Notes: a model not told the origin generated them from the sequence alone. A DNA stretch of 64,000 bases from Peribacillus simplex NBRC 15720 = DSM 1321 (GCF_002243645.1 NZ_CP017704.1:434001-498000); one strand, 5' to 3'; counted from the first letter of the stretch, positions 1 to 8,115 are shown. Made by a program: numbers and translations.

Positions 1-615
1 GAAGAAACCTACCGATTAGCACATACGGCTGGTTTGAAAGGTATGCCGCAAGTTGGTATTTATCATTCACAAGAGGTCAACGCATTTGCTACTGGACCAA
101 GCAAAAAGCGTTCTTTAGTAGCTGTTTCAAGCGGTATGTTAGAAAGAATGGATCGAAAGGCGATTAGTGGAGTTATTGCACACGAAATAGCACACATTAA
201 GAATGGTGATATGGTTACAACCACACTCTTGCAAGGAATGATAAACACGTTCGTTATTTTCTTCTCCCGTATTGCCTCAAAAATCGTTTCAAGTTTTGTA
301 AGAGAAGAAGTTGCCGGTATTGTTTACTTCGTATCTTCTATAGTTTTCGAGATTCTATTCGGTATTTTAAGCAGTCCCATTATCTTTTGGCATTCAAGAA
401 AACGTGAATTTAAAGCGGACAAATTAGCTGCCGATTTAGGTGGAAAGGCAAATATGATTCACGCTTTAGAATCATTAAGACATACCACGAACTTGGTTGA
501 TGACAGCCAAAAGTCTATTGCTGCCTTTAAAATTAGTGGTAAGGGGAAATTTTCCAGACTATTTTCTACACACCCACCATTAGAAAAACGTATTGAACAT
601 TTGAAATCACTTTAA
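1..615 (+). CDS. htpX: Protease HtpX homolog, 3' part (5' end outside window)
   Basis: Membrane zinc metalloprotease of family M48 that degrades misfolded membrane proteins. The reading frame is open from base 1, so the N-terminal membrane segments lie outside the window. Seen: the zinc motif HEIAH (HExxH) followed by IKNGDMVTTTLLQGMINTF, typical of HtpX, then two hydrophobic stretches and the third-ligand region REFKADKLAADLGG. The C-terminus FSTHPPLEKRIEHLKSL is also the usual HtpX ending. A strong terminator follows directly. The C-terminal part looks intact. Confidence 0.93.
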   Translation, partial: EETYRLAHTAGLKGMPQVGIYHSQEVNAFATGPSKKRSLVAVSSGMLERMDRKAISGVIAHEIAHIKNGDMVTTTLLQGMINTFVIFFSRIASKIVSSFVREEVAGIVYFVSSIVFEILFGILSSPIIFWHSRKREFKADKLAADLGGKANMIHALESLRHTTNLVDDSQKSIAAFKISGKGKFSRLFSTHPPLEKRIEHLKSL

Positions 616-620
616 TAGAT

Positions 621-661
621 AAGACTTCCTACATTTAAACAATGTAGAAAGTCTTTTTTTG
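621..661 (+). terminator. Rho-independent terminator of htpX
   Basis: Inverted repeat AAGACTT-CTACATT / AATGTAG-AAGTCTT with a short loop, followed by seven T residues, a few bases after the htpX stop codon. Confidence 0.9.
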
Positions 662-734
662 TTAGGCTGTTTTCTAAAAGATTGTTGCTCTCAGGATAAA
701 AAACCAACAACCTTCAATATATAGTAAATTATAA

Positions 735-1032
735 GTGGTTCTTATTCAACAAACGGGCAGTTTAATGGAGTTGCATTTTAAACGTTTGTACATAGGAGTT
801 AATTTTGGGGTTGTTAGTACGAAAACACAAAATATCAACATTCAAAAGCTTATGGAAGATTATAATGTATCTGGATTAAGCATTGCTGCAATTAATGGTG
901 GTAACATAAGAAGTACAGAATGCTTTGGTTTACTTGAAGCAGAAACAGATAAAAGTGTGAAAGTAATTCTATATTTAGTGCTTGTTCAATCAGTAAATTT
1001 TTAACCTCAATTCTAGTGAACCTGCCCCTTTA
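735..1032 (+). pseudogene. Beta-lactamase-family serine hydrolase, N-terminal relic
   Basis: The frame reads NINIQKLMEDYNVSGLSIAA and then CFGLLEAETDKS, as in the N-terminus of class C beta-lactamase/PBP-like serine hydrolases. Shifting by one base near 963 continues it as NSIFSACSISKFLT, which holds the expected SxxK nucleophile motif (SISK). That frame stops at about 1032. The gene is therefore frameshifted and keeps roughly 90 of the usual 350 or more residues. No ribosome-binding site is convincing. A terminator follows. Confidence 0.7.
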
Positions 1033-1041
1033 GTTCATTAA

Positions 1042-1070
1042 GAAAAAGGTTGCCGCAGCAACCTTTTATT
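1042..1070. terminator. Bidirectional hairpin terminator
   Basis: AAAAGGTTGC-cgca-GCAACCTTTT, a perfect 10-bp stem with A and T runs on both sides. It can end both the relic on the plus strand and the gene at 1109-1645 on the minus strand. Confidence 0.85.
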
Positions 1071-1108
1071 GAGAAAGCACCTGTTAGTTGAAGGCCTCAT
1101 ATTCTTAC

Positions 1109-1645
1109 TTAGTTTCTCAAATAAACGACACTGTCGCTTCTTTCTACTTGAAAATTTAAATCATCCCTAATATTAAGCATATAACCAGCATCTTTATAAT
1201 TCTCAGATTCATAAGATATACCATATCCATTATTCTCAGGATAACCATATAAATAGCAGACCACTTTTCCATCGTTCAAAAATACAATCTGATTCATTCC
1301 TTCATTTACAGTTTCGCTAATAGTATCCCATTTATAACCTACCGTTTCATATATATCATCTTTCGGGGTATATGGTCCAAAGGAATATACTACATCCCAG
1401 TCAAACGGTGTTACATCTAATAAATTTATTGTTTCAACGGATTGTCCAATTGATAACACTTCTTCTTTTAACAACTCTTCGTTTACAACCCATAATTCCT
1501 TCTTTAATAGATTTATAACGATAGCTATACATATTATACCGAGAGCAATAATCACTACTGTCTTTTTAGATTTCATAACTGTAACCAACTTGAACAGCAA
1601 CCTTCCTAACGAAATTATCCACTTCATTATAACAATAATTCCCAA
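1109..1645 (-). CDS. Hypothetical membrane-anchored protein
   Basis: Not recognised. A hydrophobic segment at about residues 28-46 (VVIIALGIICIAIVINLL) follows a basic stretch, which suggests an N-in membrane anchor or uncleaved signal. The remaining ~130 residues are soluble, acidic and aromatic-rich (DVTPFDWDVVYSFGPYTPKD, GKVVCYLYGY) and would lie outside the cell. The start is uncertain: the upstream start (residue 1), Met7 and Met24 are all in frame and none has a strong ribosome-binding site. Met24 gives the most usual anchor length. It stands alone between a relic and a dead IS element. Confidence 0.6.
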   Translation of the reverse strand: MGIIVIMKWIISLGRLLFKLVTVMKSKKTVVIIALGIICIAIVINLLKKELWVVNEELLKEEVLSIGQSVETINLLDVTPFDWDVVYSFGPYTPKDDIYETVGYKWDTISETVNEGMNQIVFLNDGKVVCYLYGYPENNGYGISYESENYKDAGYMLNIRDDLNFQVERSDSVVYLRN

Positions 1646-1738
1646 AATAAGTGTTAATTCTTAATGAACTAAACTCCCTCTATAAACATTGATGTATCAA
1701 CGGTTTGCACCACTCGGTGTATTAGGGGAATTATTTTT

Positions 1739-2398
1739 TTATTCTACTTTTAAACAGAGTATTGAAATTCTGGTTTTTCCATCGATATCCTGTGGCAACG
1801 GAGTCATTTCCAATGTAGCTAGAGCCATCTTTCCAAAAGCCGGAAAGACTTGAGTAAACTCGGGAAAATAACGATCAAGCCAACGAATGATTCGGTTTTT
1901 AATACTCGCTAAATCTTCCGTTAACTTTGAACGAAGAGTAGATCCGATACGAAGTTCTGCTTCTACTTCTTTTAATAAACGTGGATAGCTAAAACGCCCA
2001 TCTTTCAATAAACGAGCGATGACTAATGCATCTTTTTTATCGTTCTTTGTCGGTAAATTATCGTCCAGTTCCTTCGATCGTTTGACATGCATTGGATTCA
2101 CCATGACTAGTGGTATGCCGTAATGATCTAAGAAATTAGCTAAGTTCATCCAGTAGTGGCCTGTTGGCTCAATTCCAACAATTACTTCTGTTTTCTTAGC
2201 TTCCTTCATCGTTTGACGAATCTTTTCATACAGGTGTTCAAAGCCCTCTTTTGATTGATGTACTGCGAAGGCTTACTCTATCACGCGCCCTCGTTCATCA
2301 ACAAAACAAGCGTAATGAACACGCTTGGCAATATCCATACCAACAACGAGTGTATTTTCAGTAACTTGATTAATTTTTTCATTCCATTTAAACTGCAT
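1739..2398 (-). pseudogene. IS110-family transposase, N-terminal half, disrupted
   Basis: Reading from ATG at 2398, the protein begins MQFKWNEKINQVTENTLVVG and MDIAKRVHYACFVDERGRVI, the DEDD-domain start of IS110 transposases. A TAA stop interrupts it at about 2274, and the same frame continues AFAVHQSKEGFEHLYEKIRQ. Later come VGIEPTGHYWMNLANFL and NDKKDALVIARLL, which carry the acidic residues of the RuvC-like domain. The frame ends after about 219 codons, while full IS110 transposases have about 400, so the C-terminal serine domain is missing. The element is dead. Confidence 0.88.
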
Positions 2399-2572
2399 AG
2401 AGAAGTCCTCCTTGTTTGATGCTGAGTCAATGGTCGTTGACACTCATGCATCATACAAGAGGGCTCTTTTTCTTTCAAGACTTCGAACATCCTTCTAACA
2501 GGAATGCTGCCCCGTTAGCAAAATGTGAGCAAATCACTATAGTTGATCTAAAGGCATCCAGTAAGACAAAAT

Positions 2573-2612
2573 AAAAAAGGCCCAAATCCCTGTTATATCA
2601 AGGATTTGAGCC
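2573..2612 (-). terminator. Terminator after the sulfur operon and tRNA-like relic
   Basis: On the minus strand GGCTCAAATCC ... GGGATTTGGGCC is followed by TTTTTTAT. It lies downstream of the tauE-type gene and of a tRNA-3'-end-like sequence, and probably ends that transcript. Confidence 0.8.
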
Positions 2613-2622
2613 TTTGGTAGTT

Positions 2623-2668
2623 GATGACCTGTGAGGGATTCGAACCCACGACCCCTTCCCTGTCAAAG
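2623..2668 (-). other. tRNA 3'-end-like remnant (possible attachment site)
   Basis: On the minus strand the sequence reads CTTTGACAGGGAAGGGGTC, then GTGGGTTCGAATCCC, TCACAGGTCATCA. This resembles an anticodon-stem 3' half, variable loop, T-arm and acceptor end of a tRNA. No 5' half is present, because the upstream DNA is the end of the exporter gene. Such isolated 3' halves are typical of integrase attachment sites. A decayed direct copy occurs at 57895-57943. Confidence 0.55.
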
Positions 2669-2675
2669 AAGTTCC

Positions 2676-3455
2676 TCAAGACATGATCTCCACCCACGTT
2701 TTCACGGCCGTCGCTAAAATCAATAGAGCCAGTATGACTTGCAGGACTTTTACATTCATTTTTTTACCGGCCATCGCCCCGAGCGGAGATGCCATTAAAC
2801 TAGCAACGACCATGATCAATGCCGGATAGTAATCAACTTGTCCCGTCGAGATTTTCCCTGCTGTTGCACCAACGGATGAAATGAAAGTGATCGCTAATGA
2901 AGACGCAATCGTTACCCTGGTTGGAATTCTTAAAACGATAAGCATGATTGGAACTAATAGAAAGCCTCCTCCGGCACCGACTATACCAGCACCTAAACCA
3001 ACGATTAAGGCAAGGATGGCAGCAAGCCATTTGTTGAAGGAAACTTGATCCAAAGGAATGTCATCTATCCCTTTCTTCGGTATGAACATCATGACAGCTG
3101 CTATCAACGCCAAAACGCCATAGACGATATTCACTCCGTTTTCCGACATCGATCGTGATCCAAAACTTCCAACCACGCTTCCGATTAAAACACTGATCCC
3201 CATATAGAGAATAAGCGTTTTATTTAAATGTCCGCTCTTACGATAGCTCCATATACCTCCGATGGAAGCGAATAAGACTTGTACAGCACTTATACCTGTC
3301 ACATCATGTGCACTAAATGCCGCTAAACCGATGATTGGGGGAATAAACAGCAGCATTGGATAATTTATTATCGAGCCTCCGATGCCGAGCATTCCAGAAA
3401 CGTATGAACCTATAAAACCAATCAAAAAGATGGTAATGATAAAGGTAATCTCCAT
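2676..3455 (-). CDS. yrkJ: TauE/SafE-family sulfite/thiosulfate exporter
   Basis: Polytopic membrane protein of 259 residues, the usual TauE/SafE length, with two related halves rich in glycine ([20 protein letters not shown] near the N-terminus and [19 protein letters not shown] near residue 160). Family members export sulfur oxyanions. It is the last gene of the sulfur operon, where B. subtilis has yrkJ, so its likely role is removal of sulfite or thiosulfate made by the persulfide dioxygenase upstream. The substrate is inferred from context. Confidence 0.85.
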   Translation of the reverse strand: MEITFIITIFLIGFIGSYVSGMLGIGGSIINYPMLLFIPPIIGLAAFSAHDVTGISAVQVLFASIGGIWSYRKSGHLNKTLILYMGISVLIGSVVGSFGSRSMSENGVNIVYGVLALIAAVMMFIPKKGIDDIPLDQVSFNKWLAAILALIVGLGAGIVGAGGGFLLVPIMLIVLRIPTRVTIASSLAITFISSVGATAGKISTGQVDYYPALIMVVASLMASPLGAMAGKKMNVKVLQVILALLILATAVKTWVEIMS

Positions 3456-3503
3456 TGTAAGTGCCTCCCTTAAAAGAAGGGAACCCTAATGGTTCCCTTC
3501 TCT

Positions 3504-3734
3504 TTAACAGCCTTTTCTGATCCAAAATTTCAGTATATCATTTTCTTCTGCCATTTCCACCAGTTCATGGCCACCGGATCTTGACCAAGCCGCTAAGTCG
3601 GCTTTAGCTCCTTTATCGGTTACATGTATTTCCAACACTTGCCCGGTTTGCAAATCATTCATGGCTTTTCTCGTTTTAACAATCGGCATTGGACAAGCTA
3701 GTCCCTTAGCATCTAACACTTTATCTGAATGCAT
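3504..3734 (-). CDS. yrkI: TusA-family sulfur carrier protein
   Basis: 76 residues, the normal TusA size. The active-site motif CPMPIVKTRKAM (Cys at about residue 14) follows LDAKGLA, as in all TusA-like persulfide carriers. It probably passes persulfide sulfur between the rhodanese and dioxygenase proteins of this operon. It closely resembles the N-terminal domain of the fused protein at 5377-5949, so the cluster encodes two TusA domains. This matches yrkI in B. subtilis. Confidence 0.9.
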   Translation of the reverse strand: MHSDKVLDAKGLACPMPIVKTRKAMNDLQTGQVLEIHVTDKGAKADLAAWSRSGGHELVEMAEENDILKFWIRKGC

Positions 3735-3776
3735 ATTTCATCTCTCCTATTTTCTTGGCTTCTATTTTTATCAGTA

Positions 3777-4904
3777 TTAGCGAACCGCACAACGATTTGG
3801 TCCTATTTCCATTTCGCGTTGTTTTTCATCATCAGGCTCGATTTTCCCCATATTGGTTTCGCGAATTTCTTGATAAGCGTTTGGTTGAGGCGGTAAATTA
3901 CCTGTTACCAGTTCTCTGAATTCCGTTTCATCTACAATGTTCAATCCATGATTGTCAGCAAACAGCGCACCCAACTTTTTAGCGACACTTCCGTCTTCAT
4001 TCAATTCATCGATGATCATGAAATGAGATGGCAATACGATTAAATCGTCTGATAATTCTCTATAACGTATATACAGTGTTTCTCTCAAGTCCCCTACCCA
4101 ATCCTCAGCCAATCCAGCTAAATCCGGTCTGCCAATGGAATCGATGAATAATATATCCCCGCTTAGCAAGTATTTTTGATCTACCACAAATGAAGTGGAT
4201 CCAATGGTATGGCCCGGGGAGTATAATGATTGAATATCAATCGCTGTATGACCGACCGTTATCCCTTTACCGCTTTCTAATGGCTGATATTCAAAAGTTA
4301 CTTCAGCCGCATCTTTTGGCGGCAGCCAGTAAGCTGCATTTGTTCTTTCGGCTATTCGTCTTCCACCTGAAATATGATCGGCATGTAGGTGCGTATCCAG
4401 AACATGTGTAATTTTCACTCCGATACCATCGGCGAAGTCAAGATAGGCATCAATCATTCTTGTTGAATCAATAATGGCTGCTTCACCATTGGAAATGACC
4501 ATGTAAGATAAACAGCCTTTACCTAGTCGAACAAATTGGTAAATTTCGCCGCCATTGGTCAATTCGCCAATTTTCACTGGTTCCAAGTGTTCACTCCATG
4601 CTTTCATGCCGCCCTTTAAATAAAAAACATCCAATCCAGCTTCAGATAACATTTCAGCTACCATAACAGATGAGCCTTCCTTTGCACATACTACAAGGAT
4701 TTCTTTCTTGGCCGGGATTTGATCGAGAATTTCTTCCACACCATCCAGTAGATCAAAGTATGGGATATTAAGGAATTTGAAATTCTTCCCTTCAATTTTC
4801 CAATCATTAAAGTCACTTTCATTTCGAACATCCAAAATAAATAAGTCAGTTTTATTGTTTAGTTTCTTTGAAACCTCAGCGGCTGTCATTTGCTTAATCG
4901 TCAT
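3777..4904 (-). CDS. yrkH: Rhodanese / metallo-beta-lactamase persulfide dioxygenase (CstB/YrkH type)
   Basis: Two-domain cytoplasmic enzyme of 375 residues. Residues 1-105 are a rhodanese domain with catalytic Cys73 (VVCAKEGSS). From about residue 115 there is a metallo-beta-lactamase fold with THLHADH (His172, His174, Asp176, His177), the later metal ligand SPGHTIGS, the acidic ligand SGDILF and LPSH. This pattern fits the ETHE1/CstB persulfide dioxygenases, which oxidise persulfide to sulfite or thiosulfate with iron and oxygen. The domain order is rhodanese first, whereas S. aureus CstB carries its rhodanese domains after the dioxygenase. The start at 4904 has a GGGGG ribosome-binding site that lies inside an operator-like repeat. 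Confidence 0.88.
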   Translation of the reverse strand: MTIKQMTAAEVSKKLNNKTDLFILDVRNESDFNDWKIEGKNFKFLNIPYFDLLDGVEEILDQIPAKKEILVVCAKEGSSVMVAEMLSEAGLDVFYLKGGMKAWSEHLEPVKIGELTNGGEIYQFVRLGKGCLSYMVISNGEAAIIDSTRMIDAYLDFADGIGVKITHVLDTHLHADHISGGRRIAERTNAAYWLPPKDAAEVTFEYQPLESGKGITVGHTAIDIQSLYSPGHTIGSTSFVVDQKYLLSGDILFIDSIGRPDLAGLAEDWVGDLRETLYIRYRELSDDLIVLPSHFMIIDELNEDGSVAKKLGALFADNHGLNIVDETEFRELVTGNLPPQPNAYQEIRETNMGKIEPDDEKQREMEIGPNRCAVR

Positions 4905-4908
4905 CTCA

Positions 4909-4925
4909 CATACCCCCTATAGTAT
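4909..4925. promoter_or_regulatory. CstR/CsoR-type operator-like site overlapping the yrkH ribosome-binding site
   Basis: ATACCCCCTATAGTAT is close to the palindrome ATACC-TATA-GGGGTAT found at 8100-8115. On the minus strand its GGGGG run is the apparent ribosome-binding site of the dioxygenase gene. Repressor binding here would act on an internal promoter. This is an inference from sequence similarity. Confidence 0.5.
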
Positions 4926-4952
4926 TAAGAATTTCAAAAAAATTTACCTTCA

Positions 4953-5348
4953 TTAAAAAGTTAATGTAACATCAGCATCTTTAGCGAACTCTAAAAATGT
5001 GACCGCACCACCTACTTCGATACTGTCAACGAAAGCTTCTTTTTCCATGCCCAAAACGTCCATGGTCATTTGACACCCAATAAACTTGACGTCCATTTCC
5101 TGTGCCATAGTAACTAATTCCGGAATTGAAGGAACATTAGCCTTTTTAAAGCCTTCGGCAAAATGCTCCTTACCTTCAGGCAGTGGAAGTTGTCCATTCG
5201 CTTCTTTATGAATTAAGTTCAAGCCTTCGAAAGTGAAGAAAATGGCCACTTCTTGATCTGTTGCTGCCGCTGCCGTTGCGATGTTAAACACTTTATATGC
5301 GTCAAATAAACCACCATTACTTGCGATTATAGCTACTTTGTTAGTCAT
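4953..5348 (-). CDS. DsrE/DsrF-family sulfur-transfer protein
   Basis: 131 residues from ATG at 5348, chosen because GGAGG stands seven bases upstream. The family fold shows as MTNKVAIIASNGGLFDAYKV at the start and the conserved FIGCQMTMDVLGM, whose Cys is the sulfur-accepting residue of DsrE-like carriers. It likely accepts persulfide from the TusA or rhodanese partners encoded on both sides. The larger relative at 6713-7192 carries the same signature, so the locus has two DsrE proteins. Confidence 0.85.
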   Translation of the reverse strand: MTNKVAIIASNGGLFDAYKVFNIATAAAATDQEVAIFFTFEGLNLIHKEANGQLPLPEGKEHFAEGFKKANVPSIPELVTMAQEMDVKFIGCQMTMDVLGMEKEAFVDSIEVGGAVTFLEFAKDADVTLTF

Positions 5349-5376
5349 GATATATTCCTCCATTTAATAGTCTCTT

Positions 5377-5949
5377 TTATTCATTAACGGATTTTTGTGA
5401 AGGACCGTTCCATTGACTCATGCCGGGTACAACATTGAATACCTGTTCAAATCCAGCCGCTGTCAGTTTTTGTGCAGCAAGATCGCTTCGGCCGCCAGTA
5501 CGGCAAATCACGAAAATCTCTGACTTCTTATCAAGTTCACCCATTCGTTGTTCCAATTCACCCAAAGGAAGGGATTTAGCTGTTGGAATATGATTAAAAG
5601 CGTACTCTGCAGATTCTCGTACATCCAGGATGATCGTATTTCGATTTACTTCCATTACTTGAAGAAGTTCTTCATTTGAAATGATTTTTTCATGCTTCTT
5701 CACTTCTGTTTCTTCTCCGCTTGCTTTCCGAAGATAATGTTTTAGTGTGGTTCCTTCTTCAACCGTACCCAAGTATTGATGACCTGAACTTTCCGCCCAT
5801 GCTTTCATATCGGCAGTTGACCCTTTATCAGTCGCTTGAACTTCCAATACTTCCCCCGCTTCAAGGCCATTCATGGCCTTTTTCGTTTTTACGATTGGCA
5901 TTGGACAAGCTAAACCTTTAGCATCCAAAACGGAATTTGTGTTAATCAT
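5377..5949 (-). CDS. yrkF: TusA-rhodanese fusion protein
   Basis: 190 residues from ATG at 5949 (GGAGG upstream). Residues 1-75 are TusA-like with LDAKGLACPMPIVKTKKAM. A linker rich in Glu and Lys follows, and residues ~90-185 form a rhodanese domain with VICRTGGRS (catalytic Cys). Domain order and size match B. subtilis YrkF. The fusion would let persulfide move from the rhodanese Cys to the TusA Cys in one chain, ready for the dioxygenase encoded next. Confidence 0.92.
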   Translation of the reverse strand: MINTNSVLDAKGLACPMPIVKTKKAMNGLEAGEVLEVQATDKGSTADMKAWAESSGHQYLGTVEEGTTLKHYLRKASGEETEVKKHEKIISNEELLQVMEVNRNTIILDVRESAEYAFNHIPTAKSLPLGELEQRMGELDKKSEIFVICRTGGRSDLAAQKLTAAGFEQVFNVVPGMSQWNGPSQKSVNE

Positions 5950-5971
5950 TTTATTTCCTCCTTGAATTTTC

Positions 5972-5989
5972 ATAGGTGTGGGGGTATAT
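5972..5989. promoter_or_regulatory. Possible partial CstR operator between yrkF and rhodanese gene
   Basis: ATAGGTGTGGGGGTATAT has a good right half (GGGGTAT) and a weak left half. It lies in the 50-base gap upstream of the TusA-rhodanese start. It is weaker than the sites at 7225 and 8100. Confidence 0.3.
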
Positions 5990-6001
5990 TCAGATGTAAA
6001 A

Positions 6002-6298
6002 TTAATCTATGGGACCTTCCCATTCATTCATATCACCCATCATGTTCAACACTTTATATCCATGATTCTCAAGTAACTGTGCGGCCCTTGAACTTCTGCC
6101 CCCTGACCTGCAGACGATGATATATTCTTTTGATTTATCCAGATCCTGCAATCTAAATTCCACTAGACTCAACGGGATATTCAAAGCATTTGGTATTTTC
6201 CCTGCCTTTACTTCATCCACCTCCCGCACATCAATAATATGGACTGGTGAATCTCCCTTCAATAATGCTTTCACTTCATTCGGTAAAATTTCTTTCAT
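6002..6298 (-). CDS. Single-domain rhodanese sulfurtransferase
   Basis: 98 residues, one rhodanese domain. It begins MKEILPNEVKALLKGDSPVH, continues with the usual IIDVREVDEV strand, and has the active loop VVCRSGGRS... in the form IIVCRSGGRSSRAAQ with catalytic Cys at about residue 64. It ends GDMNEWEGPID, the common end of these small proteins. It is cytoplasmic and part of the persulfide operon, with gaps of about 20-50 bases on each side. It likely moves sulfane sulfur to thiol acceptors. Confidence 0.88.
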   Translation of the reverse strand: MKEILPNEVKALLKGDSPVHIIDVREVDEVKAGKIPNALNIPLSLVEFRLQDLDKSKEYIIVCRSGGRSSRAAQLLENHGYKVLNMMGDMNEWEGPID

Positions 6299-6319
6299 CG
6301 TTTTGATATCCTCCTTTTA

Positions 6320-6685
6320 TTAGCGCCAAGAACTCATGCCGCCTTTTACGTTGGTTACTTCTTTAAAACCGCGTTTTTTCAACGCTTTACTCGCTTTACT
6401 GCTCCTCAACCCGCTTTGGCAAATTACAACCACTTCTTTATCTTTTGAAAGTTCTTGTGACCTTTTGCCAAGTTCGTTTAGAGGTATATTTATAAAGTCC
6501 TTAATATGGTTGCCCCTATATTCATTAGGAGTACGGACATCAATGAATTGCTTATTTCCTTTGTTATTTAGCTCAGCTTTTAACTCAGCCGCATTTATAT
6601 TTTTTATCCCCTTTACCGGGACGAATCGCTGATATAAAAACCAAACGATGACACCTAGTATGATGATATTGAATATAGTTCCCAT
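6320..6685 (-). CDS. Membrane-anchored rhodanese
   Basis: 121 residues. Residues 3-20 (TIFNIIILGVIVWFLYQR) form one membrane segment, followed by a rhodanese domain with QFIDVRTPNEYRGNHI and the active loop VVICQSGLRSSKA (catalytic Cys at about residue 90). The topology suggests the domain is held at the membrane, probably on the inside. It resembles YqhL-like proteins of Bacillus. Its place in the operon suggests that it collects sulfur at the membrane for the soluble carriers. Confidence 0.85.
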   Translation of the reverse strand: MGTIFNIIILGVIVWFLYQRFVPVKGIKNINAAELKAELNNKGNKQFIDVRTPNEYRGNHIKDFINIPLNELGKRSQELSKDKEVVVICQSGLRSSKASKALKKRGFKEVTNVKGGMSSWR

Positions 6686-6712
6686 TTAGCCTCATCCCTC
6701 CAGAACCCACAT

Positions 6713-7192
6713 TTATATAAATAAGTTTACATTTCCATCCTCTGCTTCAGCTAAATATGCCGCAACACCTGCATACTCAATTCCATCCAATAATTCCACT
6801 TGCTGCAAGCCCAATAAATCCATTGTCATCGTACAGGCTATTAGTTTGATTTCCTGTTCTTGGGCCAGCTCAATTAAATTTGGCAGTGACATGGCGTTAT
6901 GTTTTTTCATCACGTGTTTGATCATTTTAGGGCCCATCCCGGCAAAGTTCATGTTTGATAGACCCATTTTATCAGAACCACGCGGCATCATTTTTGCAAA
7001 CATTTTTTCAAGGAATCCTTTTTTTAAAGAAATCGGATCATCCTTCCTTAATGCATTCAATCCCCAGAATGTATGGAAGATAGTCACTTCATGATCGTAA
7101 GCCGCCGCCCCATTTGCTATAATATAAGCAGCCATTGCCTTATCATAATCACCACTAAATAAAATGATCGTCGTTCTTTTCTTTTCAGTCAT
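6713..7192 (-). CDS. yrkE: DsrE/DsrF-like protein, YrkE type
   Basis: 159 residues. It has the family start TTIILFSGDYDKAMAAYIIA and the conserved LIACTMTMDLLG with the sulfur-carrying Cys. A Met- and Lys-rich insert (residues ~65-95, KMMPRGSDKMGLSNMNFAGM) separates the two halves, as in YrkE and similar larger DsrE proteins. It is the first gene of a transcription unit that starts at the operator-bearing promoter at 7225-7240. Likely role: persulfide transfer. Confidence 0.87.
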   Translation of the reverse strand: MTEKKRTTIILFSGDYDKAMAAYIIANGAAAYDHEVTIFHTFWGLNALRKDDPISLKKGFLEKMFAKMMPRGSDKMGLSNMNFAGMGPKMIKHVMKKHNAMSLPNLIELAQEQEIKLIACTMTMDLLGLQQVELLDGIEYAGVAAYLAEAEDGNVNLFI

Positions 7193-7224
7193 TATGTTTT
7201 CCCCCTGATCGATATTCCATTTTT

Positions 7225-7240
7225 ATACCCTAGTGGGTAT
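7225..7240. promoter_or_regulatory. CstR-type operator in the yrkE-yrkJ promoter
   Basis: Perfect inverted repeat ATACCC-TAGT-GGGTAT about 30 bases upstream of the yrkE-type start. On the minus strand TATAAA at its right edge could serve as a -10 box, so the repressor would block RNA polymerase. CsoR/CstR repressors are known to bind A/T-flanked GC-tract palindromes of this kind. Confidence 0.75.
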
Positions 7241-7268
7241 AAATTGTGATAAAAAAATATAGTTCGTT

Positions 7269-7304
7269 AACCCTATTCACTAAAAAATGAACGGAATAGG
7301 GTTT
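7269..7304. terminator. Hairpin between the repressor unit and the yrkE operon
   Basis: AACCCTATTC ... GAATAGGGTT, a 10-bp stem just past the stop codon of the YdhR-like gene. The T-rich side faces the plus strand, so termination on the minus strand may be partial. Confidence 0.55.
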
Positions 7305-7307
7305 TCT

Positions 7308-7613
7308 TTATTTAATTGGTCCATGATTGATTGAAGTCAAACCTTCATTCACTTCGAATATTTTTCCATTGACCTTCTCTATTCCAAACCCTTTTAACCT
7401 CGCTGTATGCATAGTCAAGTACTTACATGCGGATTCCTTCGTTTCAAACAGATAAATTCCACCAGCTTCCTTTGCCTCACTGTCTTCGGTCCAAATCTTC
7501 CAGATCAAGCCTTCTTCATCATTAATGCTTTTTGCTAAATCAGTAAATTCTTTTACCATTTCGTTGCCGAATGGTCCCTCCATTTTAAAATCCACTTGTA
7601 AAATATAAGACAT
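7308..7613 (-). CDS. YdhR-like putative monooxygenase
   Basis: 101 residues from ATG at 7613. AAAGGAG lies nine bases upstream; a GTG at 7622 would overlap that site. The sequence MSYILQVDFKMEGPFGNEM followed by EEGLIWKIWTED and GGIYLFETKESACKYL fits the YdhR/dimeric alpha-beta-barrel family. The reaction of these proteins is not settled. It sits between the repressor and the operon it probably controls, so a role linked to sulfur stress is likely but unproven. Confidence 0.8.
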   Translation of the reverse strand: MSYILQVDFKMEGPFGNEMVKEFTDLAKSINDEEGLIWKIWTEDSEAKEAGGIYLFETKESACKYLTMHTARLKGFGIEKVNGKIFEVNEGLTSINHGPIK

Positions 7614-7652
7614 GCATAACACTCCTTTTTCTACAGGTCAGATCAAATTCTT

Positions 7653-7913
7653 TTACCTGCTTTTAATCAGCAACTCAACCGCTTCCTTGACAAGATGATC
7701 AGTGCCCTCGCCTTTCTCGACGTTTTCCCGAACGCATTTCTCAAGATTGTCACTTACAATAACACCCATGGTCCTATCGATGGCATTACGTGCAGCAGAC
7801 AATTGAGTGACGATTTCCCTGCAATCTTTTCCCTGCTCCATCATTCCAAGAACACCCTTGATTTGTCCTTCAATCCGCTTCAAGCGATTAATGACATTTT
7901 TATCATACTCCAT
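7653..7913 (-). CDS. cstR: CstR-type persulfide-sensing repressor (CsoR family)
   Basis: All-helical CsoR-family repressor of 86 residues from ATG at 7913; an in-frame ATG at 7928 is possible but has no good ribosome-binding site. With the 7913 start the two cysteines are Cys31 (GKDCREIV) and Cys60 (NLEKCVRE), the numbering of S. aureus CstR. The His that copper-type CsoR uses four residues before the second Cys is Asn here, which argues for persulfide rather than Cu(I) sensing. Three or four operator-like palindromes in the locus fit autoregulation and control of the operon. Confidence 0.9.
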   Translation of the reverse strand: MEYDKNVINRLKRIEGQIKGVLGMMEQGKDCREIVTQLSAARNAIDRTMGVIVSDNLEKCVRENVEKGEGTDHLVKEAVELLIKSR

Positions 7914-7999
7914 ACTCCACCCACCCATCTATTTACAAATACAATCACTAATCATTAAGAAGCTCAGCCCCAAGTTCACTTCCAATTTATTAGAAGCAA

Positions 8000-8095
8000 T
8001 CGTGAGTTTGTGCATTTTACTCGTGAATTTGAGTGCTTTACTCGGAGTTTGCGTAGTTTACTCGTGAATTTATGCGTTCTTAACTTGTGAGTTCA
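8000..8095. repeat. Degenerate ~21-bp tandem repeats
   Basis: Four to five imperfect units of the type CTCGTGAATTTGAGTGCTTTA (spelled here in shortened form: CTCGTGAATTT + ~10 bases) stand head to tail upstream of cstR. They lie between the repressor start and the operator at 8100. No protein-coding frame is conserved through them. Confidence 0.6.
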
Positions 8096-8099
8096 TATT

Positions 8100-8115
8100 A
8101 TACCTATAGGGGTAT
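8100..8115. promoter_or_regulatory. CstR-type operator upstream of cstR
   Basis: ATACC-TATA-GGGGTAT, the clearest of the operator-like palindromes in the locus. It lies about 190 bases upstream of the cstR start, beyond the tandem repeats. If it controls cstR, the leader is long. Confidence 0.65.

Noticed and set aside
2281..2490. 69-residue open frame on the minus strand next to the IS110 relic
   Set aside because: The transposase N-terminus is coded in another frame of the same bases, so this is a shadow.
2833..3030. Cys- and Arg-rich frame inside the exporter gene
   Set aside because: Off-frame reading of the TauE-type gene, which has a full family match.
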